Below are positions 1 through 6,180 of a stretch of DNA of 6,180 nucleotides, piece after piece. The notes under the pieces are model-generated. The model did no database searches. It was not told where the DNA came from and was given only the letters and a program-made list of their open reading frames with translations. This DNA comes from Dokdonella_A sp035263065 (GTDB lineage: Bacteria; Pseudomonadota; Gammaproteobacteria; Xanthomonadales; Rhodanobacteraceae): positions 1 to 6,180 of the forward strand of contig DATFRS010000086.1 in NCBI GenBank assembly GCA_035263065.1, read 5' to 3'. The translations under genes and the position numbers were made by a program. How positions within the stretch are numbered: position 1 is the first letter of the stretch; each line of letters starts with the position of its first letter.

Positions 1-1019
1 TCGGCATCACGCGCCTCAACGTCTACGCGGGCCTCCTCGGCGCGTACCTCGTGCGCGACGATGTCGAAGCGGCGCTCGGCCTCCCGTCCGGCGAGTTCGA
101 GATGCCGCTGATCCTCTGTGACCGCATGTTCGAGAAGGACGGACGCCTGTCGTACCCGGTCTCCACGCCGCCGGCGAATCCGTGGTCGTCCGAATTCGCC
201 GGCAACGCCATTCTCGTCAACGGCAAGCTGTTCCCGCGCCTCGACGTGCGCGCGCGCAAGTACCGCTTCCGCGTCATCAACGCCTCGAACAGCCGCTTCT
301 ATCACCTGATGCTCGCGAACGGGCAGGGCTTCCGGCAGATCGGCACGGATCAGGGCCTGCTCGCGGCACCGGTGCCGGCGAGAGCCTTGCAGCTCGCGCC
401 GGGCGAGCGCGCCGACGTCGTCGTCGATTTCGCCGGCCGCGGCGGCGAGGAGATCGTGCTGCGCAACGACGCCTACACGGTCATGCAGTTTCGCGTCGCG
501 GGCGGCGTCGAGACCGATGCCAGCGTCGTGCCGGCAAAGCTTCGCGACATCGCGCGCATCCCGGAGTCAGCGGCGATCCGCACGCGCACGCTGACGCTCG
601 ATGAGCTGGACGACATGGTCGGCGAGCCGGTCACGATGCTGCTCAACCAGTCGCACTGGTGCGCGCCGATCACCGAGGAGCCCGTGCTGGACAGCGTCGA
701 GATCTGGAACCTCGTCAACCTCACCGACGACGCGCACCCGATCCACCTGCACCTCGTGCGCTTCCAGATCCTCGACCGGCGCCGCTTCGACGAAAGCGAG
801 TTCCAGCTCAGGAAAACGCTGCGCTACACGAGCCGGGCGATCGCGCCGGAGCCCGGCGAGGCCGGCTGGAAGGACACCGTGCGCGCCGATCCCGGCATGG
901 TGACGCGCATCATCGTGAAGTTCTCGGGTTATCCCGGCCGCTACGTGTGGCACTGCCACATCCTGGAGCACGAGGACAACGAGATGATGCGCCCGTACAA
1001 CCTCGTCGCATCCGGCTAG
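1..1019 (+). CDS. CotA-type multicopper oxidase (laccase/bilirubin oxidase group), 5' end missing
   Basis: This is the C-terminal part of a three-domain blue copper oxidase, which oxidises phenolic, bilirubin-like or metal substrates and reduces O2 to water. The frame is open from base 3 (338 residues, stop TAG at 1017-1019). The first visible residues, GITRLNVYAGLLGAYLVRD, are the stretch that in CotA follows the HDHA copper motif, so the N-terminal cupredoxin domain and the first copper ligands lie upstream. The GTG at base 51 is internal, not a start. Seen here: VNGK and YRFRVINASN in domain 2; HPIHLH at 735-752 (visible residues 245-250); and HCHxxxHxxxxM at 951-986 (317-328), with the type 1 Cys318, His323 and a Met328 axial ligand. 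WKDT and RYVWHCHILEHED closely resemble Bacillus CotA as I recall it. All C-terminal copper ligands are intact. Substrate and export route cannot be judged without the N-terminus. It converges on the kinase gene. Confidence 0.95.
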   Translation, partial: GITRLNVYAGLLGAYLVRDDVEAALGLPSGEFEMPLILCDRMFEKDGRLSYPVSTPPANPWSSEFAGNAILVNGKLFPRLDVRARKYRFRVINASNSRFYHLMLANGQGFRQIGTDQGLLAAPVPARALQLAPGERADVVVDFAGRGGEEIVLRNDAYTVMQFRVAGGVETDASVVPAKLRDIARIPESAAIRTRTLTLDELDDMVGEPVTMLLNQSHWCAPITEEPVLDSVEIWNLVNLTDDAHPIHLHLVRFQILDRRRFDESEFQLRKTLRYTSRAIAPEPGEAGWKDTVRADPGMVTRIIVKFSGYPGRYVWHCHILEHEDNEMMRPYNLVASG

Positions 1020-1023
1020 CGGA

Positions 1024-3980
1024 TCAGAGCGGCGCTTTCGACACGGTCCTCGGCACGGCGGGCGTGCCGTCGTCGGGCTTGCGCGCGACCGGCAGCGGCT
1101 TGATCGTCGCGCCCGCCTCGGCGAGCAGCGCGTTGAGGCTCGTGGGCAAGGTGCCTTGCGCGAGATCGCCCTCGCGCGTCGCCTCGCCGAGAACCCGCAG
1201 CGCGCCGGCGAGGTCGCCGCGGCGATGCAGGATTTCCGCGAGCGCGGTGCGCGCCTCGACGCGCATCACCGACAGGCGCTCCGGCGGCGTGCCGATGTTC
1301 TCGATCGCCTCGCGCAGCGCGGGCTCCGCGCGCACGTCCTCGCCGCGGTCGGCCAGCGTGCGGCCGAGGCCGATCAGCGTGCGCGCATGCCATTCGCGCG
1401 GTGCCGTCGCGAGGTGCTGGCGATAGACGCGGTCGGCGTTCTCGTAAGTCGCGAGCGCGACGTCGAGCTCGCCGGACACGCGCTGCAGCTCGCCGAGCTT
1501 TTCCATCGCCGACGCGAGCTCGCTGTAGTCGATCTCGGCCTGCGCGCGGAAGCGCGTCACGGCTTCGCTGATGAGCTGCATGCCGCGGTTCGCGTCGCCG
1601 CCAAGCCCGATGCTGTAGCCGAGATCGGCCTGGTAGATCGCGACCTTGCGCTCGTTGTCGGGAATCTTCTCGGCGATCGCGAGCGCCCGCGCGAAGCAGT
1701 CCGCGGCTTCCGCGTAGCGGCCCTGCAGGAGGTAAACGTAGCCGAGCGTGTTGTGATCGGTCGCGAGGTTGGTGTGGTCGGGCCCGAACAGCGCCGCGTC
1801 CATGTCGGTGATGCGCCGGCCGAGGACGACCGCCTCGTCGAACTTGCGCGAGTCGATCAGCACCTGCCGCAGCGCATCGAGCGCATTCGAGCGGCGCTGG
1901 TGCGGATCCGGCAGGCTCGACTCGATGATCGCGAGCGCCTCGCGCGCGAGCTCCTCGGCACGGTCGAGCTTGCCGATGCGCCGGTACGCGCGCGACATCA
2001 TGCCGAGCGTGTCGGCGATCTCGACGTGCGGCCCGCCGAACATGCGCTTCTGTGCCGCGAGCGCCTGCTCGAGGACCGGCAGCGCGGCCGGCTCGTCGTT
2101 GAAGCTCGCCAGCACGTCGCCGCGCGCGACCAGCGTCTCGACGCGCGTGTGCTCGTCGCAACCCGATGCGCAGAGCGACACCGCCTCGGCCGACTCGGCG
2201 AGCGCGCGCTCGGACTCGAAGCGCTCGACGCCGAGCCACGACGACGTCGTCAGCAGCCGCGCGCGGAGCGCATTGCCGGCGTGCAGCCGGCTCGCGCGGA
2301 TCAGCTCGTCGAGCAGCGGGCGCGCCGCGGCGGACTGCTTGGCTTCGTTCTCGGTTTCGGCAAGCCCTAGGCCGGCCTGCAGCGTCGTCGGATCGGCCAT
2401 GCCGAGCGTCGCGACGGCGTTGCGATAGTTTTCCTCGAGCAGCGCGAGGCTCTCGTTGATCTCGCCCTGCTGGCGCAGCACGCCGCCGAGCGCGTCGATG
2501 AGCTCGATGCGCACGGCCGGCTGCAGCGACTCCGAATGGCGCACCTCGTCGAGCGACGCGCGCACGACGGCGGCGACGGTCGGCGGCGCGGCGCGAGGAC
2601 CCGCGGGCTCCGCCGCGCTGAACACGCGCAGCAGGAAATCGCGCGTGCCCTCGGCGCGCTGCGCCTCGCGCGCGATGCTGTGCGCCTGCCAGGCGACGAT
2701 GCCGGTGCCGACGACGAGCGCGATGACCGCGGTCGCCGCGACCGCGAAACCGGCGCGGTGGCGCTTCACGAACTTGCCGAGCGCATACATGCTCGACGGC
2801 GGATGCGCGCGCACGGGCTTCCCGCCGAGATAGCGCTCGATGTCGTCGGCGAGCGCGCCGGCGCTGCGATAGCGCATGGCGGGCTCGTCGGCGAGCGCCG
2901 TCGCGAGGATCGCGTCGAGATCGCCGCGCAGGCGCGAGATCAGCGTCGGTCGCGGCGGCAGGCCGTGCGGCAGCGGCGGATCGCCGGCGTCGACGGCCGA
3001 GATCGCGGCGCTCGCGCGCTGGTCGGCGGTTAGCTTGCGCCCGGTCAGGAGCTCGCCGAGCACGACGCCGAGCGAGTAGACGTCGAGCGCCGTCGTCGGC
3101 GCCGTGCCGCCGAACTGCTCGGGCGCCGCGTAGCCCGGCGTGAACGCGATCGACTGCGTGCGCGTCGCGACCGAATCCTCGTCGACGAGCTTGCGATGCC
3201 GAAGTCGAGCACCTTGAGATCGCCGGCGCGCGTGACGAGCAGGTTCGACGGCTTGAGGTCGCGATGCACGACCAGCGAGGCGTGCGCGGCCTCGATCGTG
3301 CGGCACACGGTCGTGAACCAGACCAGCCGGTCTTCGATGTCGAGCTCGCGCTGGTCCGCCGCCCTGGTGATCGGCAGGCCGTCGACGAGTTCCATCGCGA
3401 TGTAGGGAATGCCGGCCGCGCTGACGCCGCTCTCGATCAGGTTGGCGATGTTCGGATGCGTGAGCTGCGCGAGGATCGCCTGCTCGCGGCGGAAGCGGCG
3501 CTGCGCATCGGCGGAGTAGAGGCCGGTGCGCAGGAGTTTCAGCGCGACGGCCTGCGAGCCGTCGCCGGCCTGGCGCTCGGCGCGGAACACCGCCGACGAG
3601 CCGCCCTGGCCGATCAGCGCGACGAGCCGGAACGTGCCGATGCGGGTGCCGACCAGCGAGCGGCCGAGCATCGCGTCGTCGTCGCGCAGGCGGCCGATCA
3701 CCTCGGTCGTCGCGCGCGCGATCGTCGGCATGCGCACGTCGGCGGCGAGCATCGCGTTGACGCGGCCGGCGGCGGAAGGGTCCGCAGCCATGCGGGCGTC
3801 GCGCCGCTCGGGCGCGAGCGAGGCGACCTCGTCGAACAGCAGCATCGCCTGCAGGCGCAGGCGCGCCTCCTCGGGAAGGTCGAGCGAGGCGAGCCGCGCG
3901 GGGCGCGCGGCCGGATCGAGCTCGGTCAGCTCATGGAAGAGGTCGCGCAGCGAGGTCGAGTCGGCGGAATAGGGGTGCAT
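1024..3980 (-). CDS. Transmembrane Hanks-type Ser/Thr protein kinase with C-terminal TPR repeats; one-base frameshift
   Basis: This is a probable membrane sensor kinase that phosphorylates Ser/Thr on partner proteins, with the adjacent sigma factor the likeliest substrate. With one base restored at 3192/3193 it reads as 985 residues, a usual size for the family. Domains in restored numbering: an N-terminal segment (LFHELTELDPAAR, 14-26) usual in these kinases; kinase domain about 117-385 with glycine loop GQGGSSAV (124-131), Lys148, Glu166, HRDLKPSN (239-246), DFG (259-261), APE (286-288) and DVYSLG (300-305); a transmembrane helix about 410-432 preceded by KRHR; then TPR-like helix pairs from about 490 to 940. 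All catalytic residues are present, so the restored enzyme should be active. As written, the frame shifts after DFGIA, adds 48 Arg/Ser-rich residues and stops at 3045, losing the C-lobe, membrane anchor and TPRs. Translation starts at ATG 3980, 45 bases after the sigma gene, with no good Shine-Dalgarno sequence. The stop is TGA at 1024-1026. Confidence 0.93.
2686..2754 (-). other. Transmembrane helix of the kinase
   Basis: About 23 uninterrupted hydrophobic residues begin AGFAVAATAVIALVVG, after a basic KFVKRHR stretch and before a charged helix (SIAREAQRAEG). By the positive-inside rule the kinase domain is cytoplasmic and the TPR region would lie on the far side, in the periplasm for a Gram-negative cell. 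The topology is inferred. Confidence 0.85.
3190..3197 (-). other. Single-base deletion site in the kinase gene
   Basis: On the minus strand the codons read GAC TTC GGC ATC GCA AGC TCG. The family expects DFGIA followed by KLVDED. Inserting one base after ATC GC gives Ala and restores AAG CTC GTC GAC GAG GAT, that is Lys-Leu-Val-Asp-Glu-Asp. Protein similarity is uninterrupted on both sides of this point and the total length then becomes a multiple of three. No homopolymer or slippery heptamer is present. A sequencing or assembly error, or a very recent inactivating mutation, both fit. Confidence 0.85.
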
Positions 3981-3991
3981 CGGGCGTAGAA

Positions 3992-4013
3992 CGCAAAACC
4001 GGGCCGGTTTGCG
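3992..4013 (-). promoter_or_regulatory. Hairpin between sigma and kinase genes
   Basis: The arms CGCAAAACCG (3992-4001) and CGGTTTGCG (4005-4013) are complementary apart from one bulged A, and the inner AAACCGGGCCGGTTT is a perfect inverted repeat around one base. In the mRNA the stem ends 11 bases before the kinase ATG, where a ribosome-binding site would sit, and no Shine-Dalgarno sequence is visible there. There is no following run of U, so it is not a classic intrinsic terminator. It could damp kinase translation, process the operon mRNA or block 3' decay. The structure is seen; the role is inferred. Confidence 0.5.
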
Positions 4014-4025
4014 AAACGCGGCCGC

Positions 4026-4577
4026 TCAGGCGGCGTCGGCGCGTTCGGCCATGAAGGCGCGGGCGTAGCGCCAGTCGCGGTCGACGGTGCGCCGCGTCAC
4101 GCCCAGCATCTCGGCGACTTCCTTGAGCTCGAGTCCGGCGAAGTAGTGGAGCTCGACGACGCGCGCGGAGCGGGGGTCGTCGGCTTCGAGCTCGGCGAGC
4201 GCCGAGTCGAGCTGGAGGGCGAGGTGCGGATCGAAATGCACCGCGTCGACCAGCGGATCGCTCAGCGTCACGCGCGACTGGTCGCCACCGCGCTTGGGCT
4301 GGGCCCGGCGCCGCGCGGCGTCGGTCAGGACGTGCCGCATGACGCGCGCGGCGTAGGCGAAGAAATGCGCCGGATGCTCGTAGCGGTTGTCCGACTCGCT
4401 CATCCTGAGGTAAGCCTCGTGCACGAGCTCCGTCGTGCAGTACGTCCGCGGGCCGCCGCCGCGCAGGCGCTGGCGGCTCGCCATGGCCTTGAGACGCTCG
4501 TAGACGTCGATGAAGAGCGGATCGGCGGTACCGCCGACTTCCTCTGTTGCCGGACAGCCGGCATCTGCCTCAAGCAC
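4026..4577 (-). CDS. ECF-type RNA polymerase sigma factor, kinase-associated (ECF43/TIGR02999-like)
   Basis: This 183-residue alternative sigma factor would direct RNA polymerase to a dedicated set of promoters. Region 2 contains TTELVHEAYLRM (48-59) and HFFAYAARVMRHVLTDAARRR (71-91, split here by motif: HFFAYAAR, then VLTDAARRR), then KRGG; all are signatures of this family. Region 4 spans about 118-180 with a helix-turn-helix in ELKEVAEMLGVTRRTVDRDW (150-169). The start is GTG 4577-4575: GGAGG lies six bases upstream, and the resulting length matches the family. ATGs at 4601 and 4592 have no ribosome-binding site, and the second overlaps the GGAGG region. Where most ECF factors carry an acidic DAED-like stretch for core polymerase binding, this one has Cys47-Thr48-Thr49-Glu50, as in factors switched on by threonine phosphorylation. 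No anti-sigma gene is present; the kinase follows 45 bases downstream. The stop is TGA at 4026-4028. Confidence 0.93.
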   Translation of the reverse strand: MLEADAGCPATEEVGGTADPLFIDVYERLKAMASRQRLRGGGPRTYCTTELVHEAYLRMSESDNRYEHPAHFFAYAARVMRHVLTDAARRRAQPKRGGDQSRVTLSDPLVDAVHFDPHLALQLDSALAELEADDPRSARVVELHYFAGLELKEVAEMLGVTRRTVDRDWRYARAFMAERADAA

Positions 4578-4583
4578 GCTAGA

Positions 4584-4588
4584 CCTCC
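4584..4588 (-). promoter_or_regulatory. Ribosome binding site of the sigma factor gene
   Basis: GGAGG on the minus strand is separated by TCTAGC (6 bases) from the GTG at 4577-4575. It is the only strong Shine-Dalgarno sequence near the possible starts and decides the start codon of the sigma factor. Confidence 0.8.
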
Positions 4589-4620
4589 ACATCTCGCACA
4601 TGCCGATCTGGGCCGCGTAC

Positions 4621-4644
4621 GCGCACTCGTCGCACAGAGTGCGC
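4621..4644. repeat. 8-bp inverted repeat with 8-base spacer
   Basis: GCGCACTC (4621-4628) and GAGTGCGC (4637-4644) are perfect reverse complements around GTCGCACA. It lies 44 bases upstream of the sigma factor GTG, so it could be an operator for a dimeric regulator or a leader hairpin. No poly-U follows on either strand. In GC-rich DNA an arm of this length with a free spacer can arise by chance. Confidence 0.45.
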
Positions 4645-4796
4645 TTTCGGATCGGCGCGCATTCTGGGACGCGTCGCGGCGCGTTGGAACCCTGACGTGG
4701 GTGTTTACCCCTCCGTCGCACGGCGGGCGTGTCGCACGCTCTGCTGTTTTCTCGTTGTACGGCGGAGCCCCGCGACGGCAGGGAAGCGCATTGGGA

Positions 4797-4812
4797 CGCA
4801 TCGCGCGATGCG
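4797..4812. repeat. Perfect 16-base palindrome in the divergent promoter region
   Basis: CGCATCGCGCGATGCG equals its own reverse complement, with no spacer; the flanks (A4796, C4813) do not extend it. It lies 110 bases before the beta-helix ATG and about 220 bases before the sigma GTG, a position suited to controlling one or both directions. It is a candidate operator. The bound protein is unknown. Confidence 0.45.
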
Positions 4813-4825
4813 CAACCGCGCAACC
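4810..4825 (+). repeat. Tandem 8-mer GCGCAACC, two copies
   Basis: Two exact head-to-tail copies of GCGCAACC (4810-4817, 4818-4825) overlap the right end of the palindrome by three bases. Half-sites on one face or a chance duplication are both possible. Confidence 0.4.
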
Positions 4826-4910
4826 TGGCTTCCTCGGGAAAGTGAGTTTTTCCGATACGAAGCTATTCGTTCTCGCGCCGCGGCGAAGGGACCGCCGCCC
4901 CATTCCAAGG

Positions 4911-4915
4911 AAGGA
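4911..4915 (+). promoter_or_regulatory. Ribosome binding site of the beta-helix protein gene
   Basis: AAGGA, within AAGGAAGGA at 4907-4915, is seven bases from the ATG at 4923. Good spacing, and a signal peptide directly after that ATG, fix the start. Confidence 0.8.
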
Positions 4916-4922
4916 CCGCGCC

Positions 4923-5018
4923 ATGCGCACGGATTCACGATCGCTCCGCAAGCAACCTCTCGCAGTCTGTCTCGGCGCCGCGCTGGCGCTCGGCGGCCCG
5001 CTGCTCGCGTCCGAAGCG
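4923..5018 (+). other. Sec signal peptide of the beta-helix protein
   Basis: A basic N-region (RSLRK) is followed by a hydrophobic core of about 18 residues and small residues near ASEA (29-32), which suit signal peptidase I. The exact cleavage point could also be after LLA (29). Confidence 0.8.
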
Positions 5019-6180
5019 CATCCGCCGCCGACGACGGCGCTGCCGCAGCAGGCGCTGCGCAACGCCGAGGCGTCGGGACCCGCCGCATGGCTCGGCCGAG
5101 CACCCGACGGGTCGACGACGCGCAAGGTCACCAACTGCAACGACAGCGGGCCCGGCAGCCTGCGCGACCTCGTTGCCGCCTCCGAAGACCAGGACCGCAT
5201 CGACCTCACGGACCTGCGCTGCAGCACCATCACGCTGACGAGCGGCGCGATCGAGATCACCGGCGCGCGCTACCTGCACGTCTATTCGCGCAACATCGGC
5301 GCCGTGACCATCAGCGGCGGCGGCCGCGATCGCATCTTCAACCACGGCATCGACTTCGGGCGCCTCTACGTCCAGGGGCTCAACCTCGTCGACGGCTACA
5401 GCACCGGCAACGGCGGCTGCGTGGCCGGCTACGGCCTCTACATCGACGAGACCCGCGTGTCGAACTGCGAGGTGCGCGCCAGCGGGTCGATGGCGGCCGG
5501 CGGCGCGGTCTACGCGAAGAAGAACGTGCGCCTCACCGACGCCGACGTGACGTCGAGCTACGCCCACAGCGATACGAACGACGTCCGCGGCGGCGGCATC
5601 TACGTGGGGGGCGATCTCAACGCCACGAACTCGACCATCAGCGGCAACAAGGCCTACAGCGACGCGACGCGCGGCTTCGGCGGCGGCGCGTTCGTCAAGG
5701 GCCATGCCTACATCGCCGGCACGACGATCGACAGCAACCGCTCGAGCAACAGCGCCGGCATCTCGCTGGTCGGCGGCCGCTACGCGACGGCCGAGGTCAA
5801 CAACAGCACGATCTCGGGCAACTTCGCGACGTCGTTCATCGGCGGCATGTATTCGAACGTGCAGCTCGCGCTCAGCAACAGCACGATCGCGTTCAACTGC
5901 GCCGGCAGCACCGAGGTCGTGCCGTACTACATCGCGGCGATCGGCCTGCAGAACTACAACCTCGCGCCCGACATCCAGAGCTCGATCATCGCCGACAACA
6001 CGATCTGCCCGGCGGCGGGGCAGGGCAACGCGGTGCTGGACACGCCATACGACATCTCGCTCTACGGCGTCGGCCCGATCACCGGCGCGAATAACCTCAT
6101 CGTCACCTCGGCGGTCACGCTGCCGGACGACACGCTGCGCGATGACCCGCAGCTCCAGCCGCTGGCCGACAACGGCGGCC
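4923..6180 (+). CDS. Exported right-handed beta-helix protein, choice-of-anchor Q type, 3' end missing
   Basis: The frame is open from ATG 4923 to the right edge (419 full codons, no stop), in the frame with first codon positions divisible by three. Residues 1-32 look like a Sec signal peptide: basic start with RSLRK, hydrophobic AVCLGAALALGGPLLA, and cleavage probably near ASEA. KVTNCNDSGPGSLRD (68-82) is the N-terminal hallmark of the family. From about 164 to 325 come six glycine-marked repeats of 25-31 residues (GGCVAGYG, GGAVYA, GGGIYVGG, GGGAFV, AGISLVGG, GGMYSN), often ending in Asn-rich turns such as NSTISGN; these are the coils of a parallel beta-helix. DPQLQPLADNGG (408-419) is the motif that opens the C-terminal choice-of-anchor Q part, so a surface-anchoring or sorting tail probably follows beyond the window. 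It is likely periplasmic or cell-surface. A pectate-lyase-like or adhesin role cannot be decided; I see no catalytic site. It is transcribed divergently from the sigma-kinase operon. Confidence 0.92.
   Translation, partial: MRTDSRSLRKQPLAVCLGAALALGGPLLASEAHPPPTTALPQQALRNAEASGPAAWLGRAPDGSTTRKVTNCNDSGPGSLRDLVAASEDQDRIDLTDLRCSTITLTSGAIEITGARYLHVYSRNIGAVTISGGGRDRIFNHGIDFGRLYVQGLNLVDGYSTGNGGCVAGYGLYIDETRVSNCEVRASGSMAAGGAVYAKKNVRLTDADVTSSYAHSDTNDVRGGGIYVGGDLNATNSTISGNKAYSDATRGFGGGAFVKGHAYIAGTTIDSNRSSNSAGISLVGGRYATAEVNNSTISGNFATSFIGGMYSNVQLALSNSTIAFNCAGSTEVVPYYIAAIGLQNYNLAPDIQSSIIADNTICPAAGQGNAVLDTPYDISLYGVGPITGANNLIVTSAVTLPDDTLRDDPQLQPLADNGG
5412..5900 (+). repeat. Beta-helix coil repeats in the exported protein
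   Basis: Six degenerate protein repeats start at residues about 164, 193, 223, 253, 279 and 307. Each opens with a Gly-rich strand (GG followed by a short hydrophobic stretch) and most pass through a Thr/Ser-Ile or Val strand and an Asn turn. The DNA itself is not repeated exactly, so this is old protein-level repetition and not a recent expansion. Confidence 0.75.

Larger units (their letters stand above)
4578..4922. promoter_or_regulatory. Divergent intergenic control region
   Basis: This 345-base stretch separates the sigma-kinase operon (minus) from the beta-helix gene (plus) and should hold both promoters. The minus-strand frame stays open to 4823, but the extension has no family similarity and is Cys/Arg-rich, so I read it as non-coding. 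The region holds an 8-bp inverted repeat (4621-4644), a perfect 16-base palindrome (4797-4812), a tandem 8-mer (4810-4825) and both ribosome-binding sites. The least GC-rich part is about 4840-4871, just upstream of the beta-helix gene, where a promoter is plausible. No -35/-10 pair is convincing on either strand. Confidence 0.6.

Noticed and set aside
51..1019. GTG at 51 as the start of a short oxidase gene
   Set aside because: Codons 3-50 in the same frame encode conserved CotA sequence (ITRLNVYAG), so the gene runs in from upstream.
1011..1023. Terminator at TCCG-GCTAG-CGGA between the convergent genes
   Set aside because: Only a 4-bp stem with no T run on either strand.
1156..2370. Long plus-strand open frame opposite the kinase
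   Set aside because: It is Arg/Ala/Glu-rich and mirrors the kinase codons, as expected for the opposite strand of GC-rich genes; no domain is recognisable.
3185..3200. Programmed ribosomal frameshift in the kinase
   Set aside because: No slippery heptamer, homopolymer or frameshift-stimulating stem was seen, and the site is in the middle of the catalytic core, where recoding would be unusual.
1024..3306. A separate gene starting at ATG 3306 for the TPR half of the kinase
   Set aside because: The first 38 residues are Arg-rich and non-homologous, since that frame overlaps the true kinase frame; family similarity begins exactly at the missing-base site.
4686..4717. ECF-type promoter GGAACC...CGTC for the beta-helix gene
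   Set aside because: The gap of 22 bases is too long for known ECF promoters (about 16-17), and the site is more than 200 bases from the gene.
4578..4823. N-terminal extension of the sigma factor to ATG 4823, including a CDEC motif
   Set aside because: The 82 extra residues are Arg/Cys-rich with no family match and contain the symmetric DNA elements; GGAGG with correct spacing marks GTG 4577.
4959..4970. Lipoprotein signal (LAVC) in the beta-helix protein
   Set aside because: Val before the Cys does not fit a lipobox, and the Cys lies at the start of the hydrophobic core, not at its end.
4697..6094. 465-residue plus-strand open frame overlapping the beta-helix gene
   Set aside because: It is Arg/Gln-rich low-complexity sequence in a different frame from the beta-helix protein, which has a signal peptide, ribosome-binding site and recognisable family motifs.

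Overview
The window is very GC-rich and almost fully coding. It looks like a chromosomal segment of a Gram-negative bacterium. The pairing of an ECF sigma factor carrying the TTxLVHEAYLR signature with a membrane Ser/Thr kinase that has a C-terminal TPR domain is typical of Xanthomonadales-like Gammaproteobacteria. That lineage call is an inference from gene content and base composition. No tRNA, rRNA, CRISPR array, insertion sequence or phage gene was seen.

Layout, left to right. (1) 1-1019, plus strand: the C-terminal two thirds of a CotA-type multicopper oxidase (laccase/bilirubin oxidase group), cut by the left edge. (2) 1024-3980, minus strand: a Hanks-type Ser/Thr protein kinase with one transmembrane helix and a long TPR region. 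It converges on the oxidase with only 4 bases between stop codons. Its reading frame is broken by one missing base just after the DFG motif, at 3192/3193. (3) 4026-4577, minus strand: the ECF sigma factor, first gene of the sigma-kinase operon, with a GTG start behind a clear GGAGG. (4) 4578-4922: a 345-base divergent control region holding a 16-base perfect palindrome, an abutting 8-base tandem repeat and a separate 8-bp inverted repeat. (5) 4923 to the right edge, plus strand: an exported right-handed beta-helix protein of the choice-of-anchor Q type, still open at the edge.

How the parts may work together. Sigma-kinase pairs of this kind are known as phosphorylation-controlled transcription switches: PknT/EcfP in Vibrio parahaemolyticus and PknS/EcfK in Xanthomonas citri. 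The sigma factor here lacks the usual acidic DAED-like stretch in region 2 and has Cys-Thr-Thr-Glu instead, which fits activation by threonine phosphorylation. The adjacent kinase is the obvious candidate partner, and the divergent surface protein a candidate target; both links are inference. The oxidase is probably a neighbour without a functional tie. The most useful points to check are the kinase frameshift, the Thr-Thr site in the sigma factor and the symmetric elements between the divergent genes.
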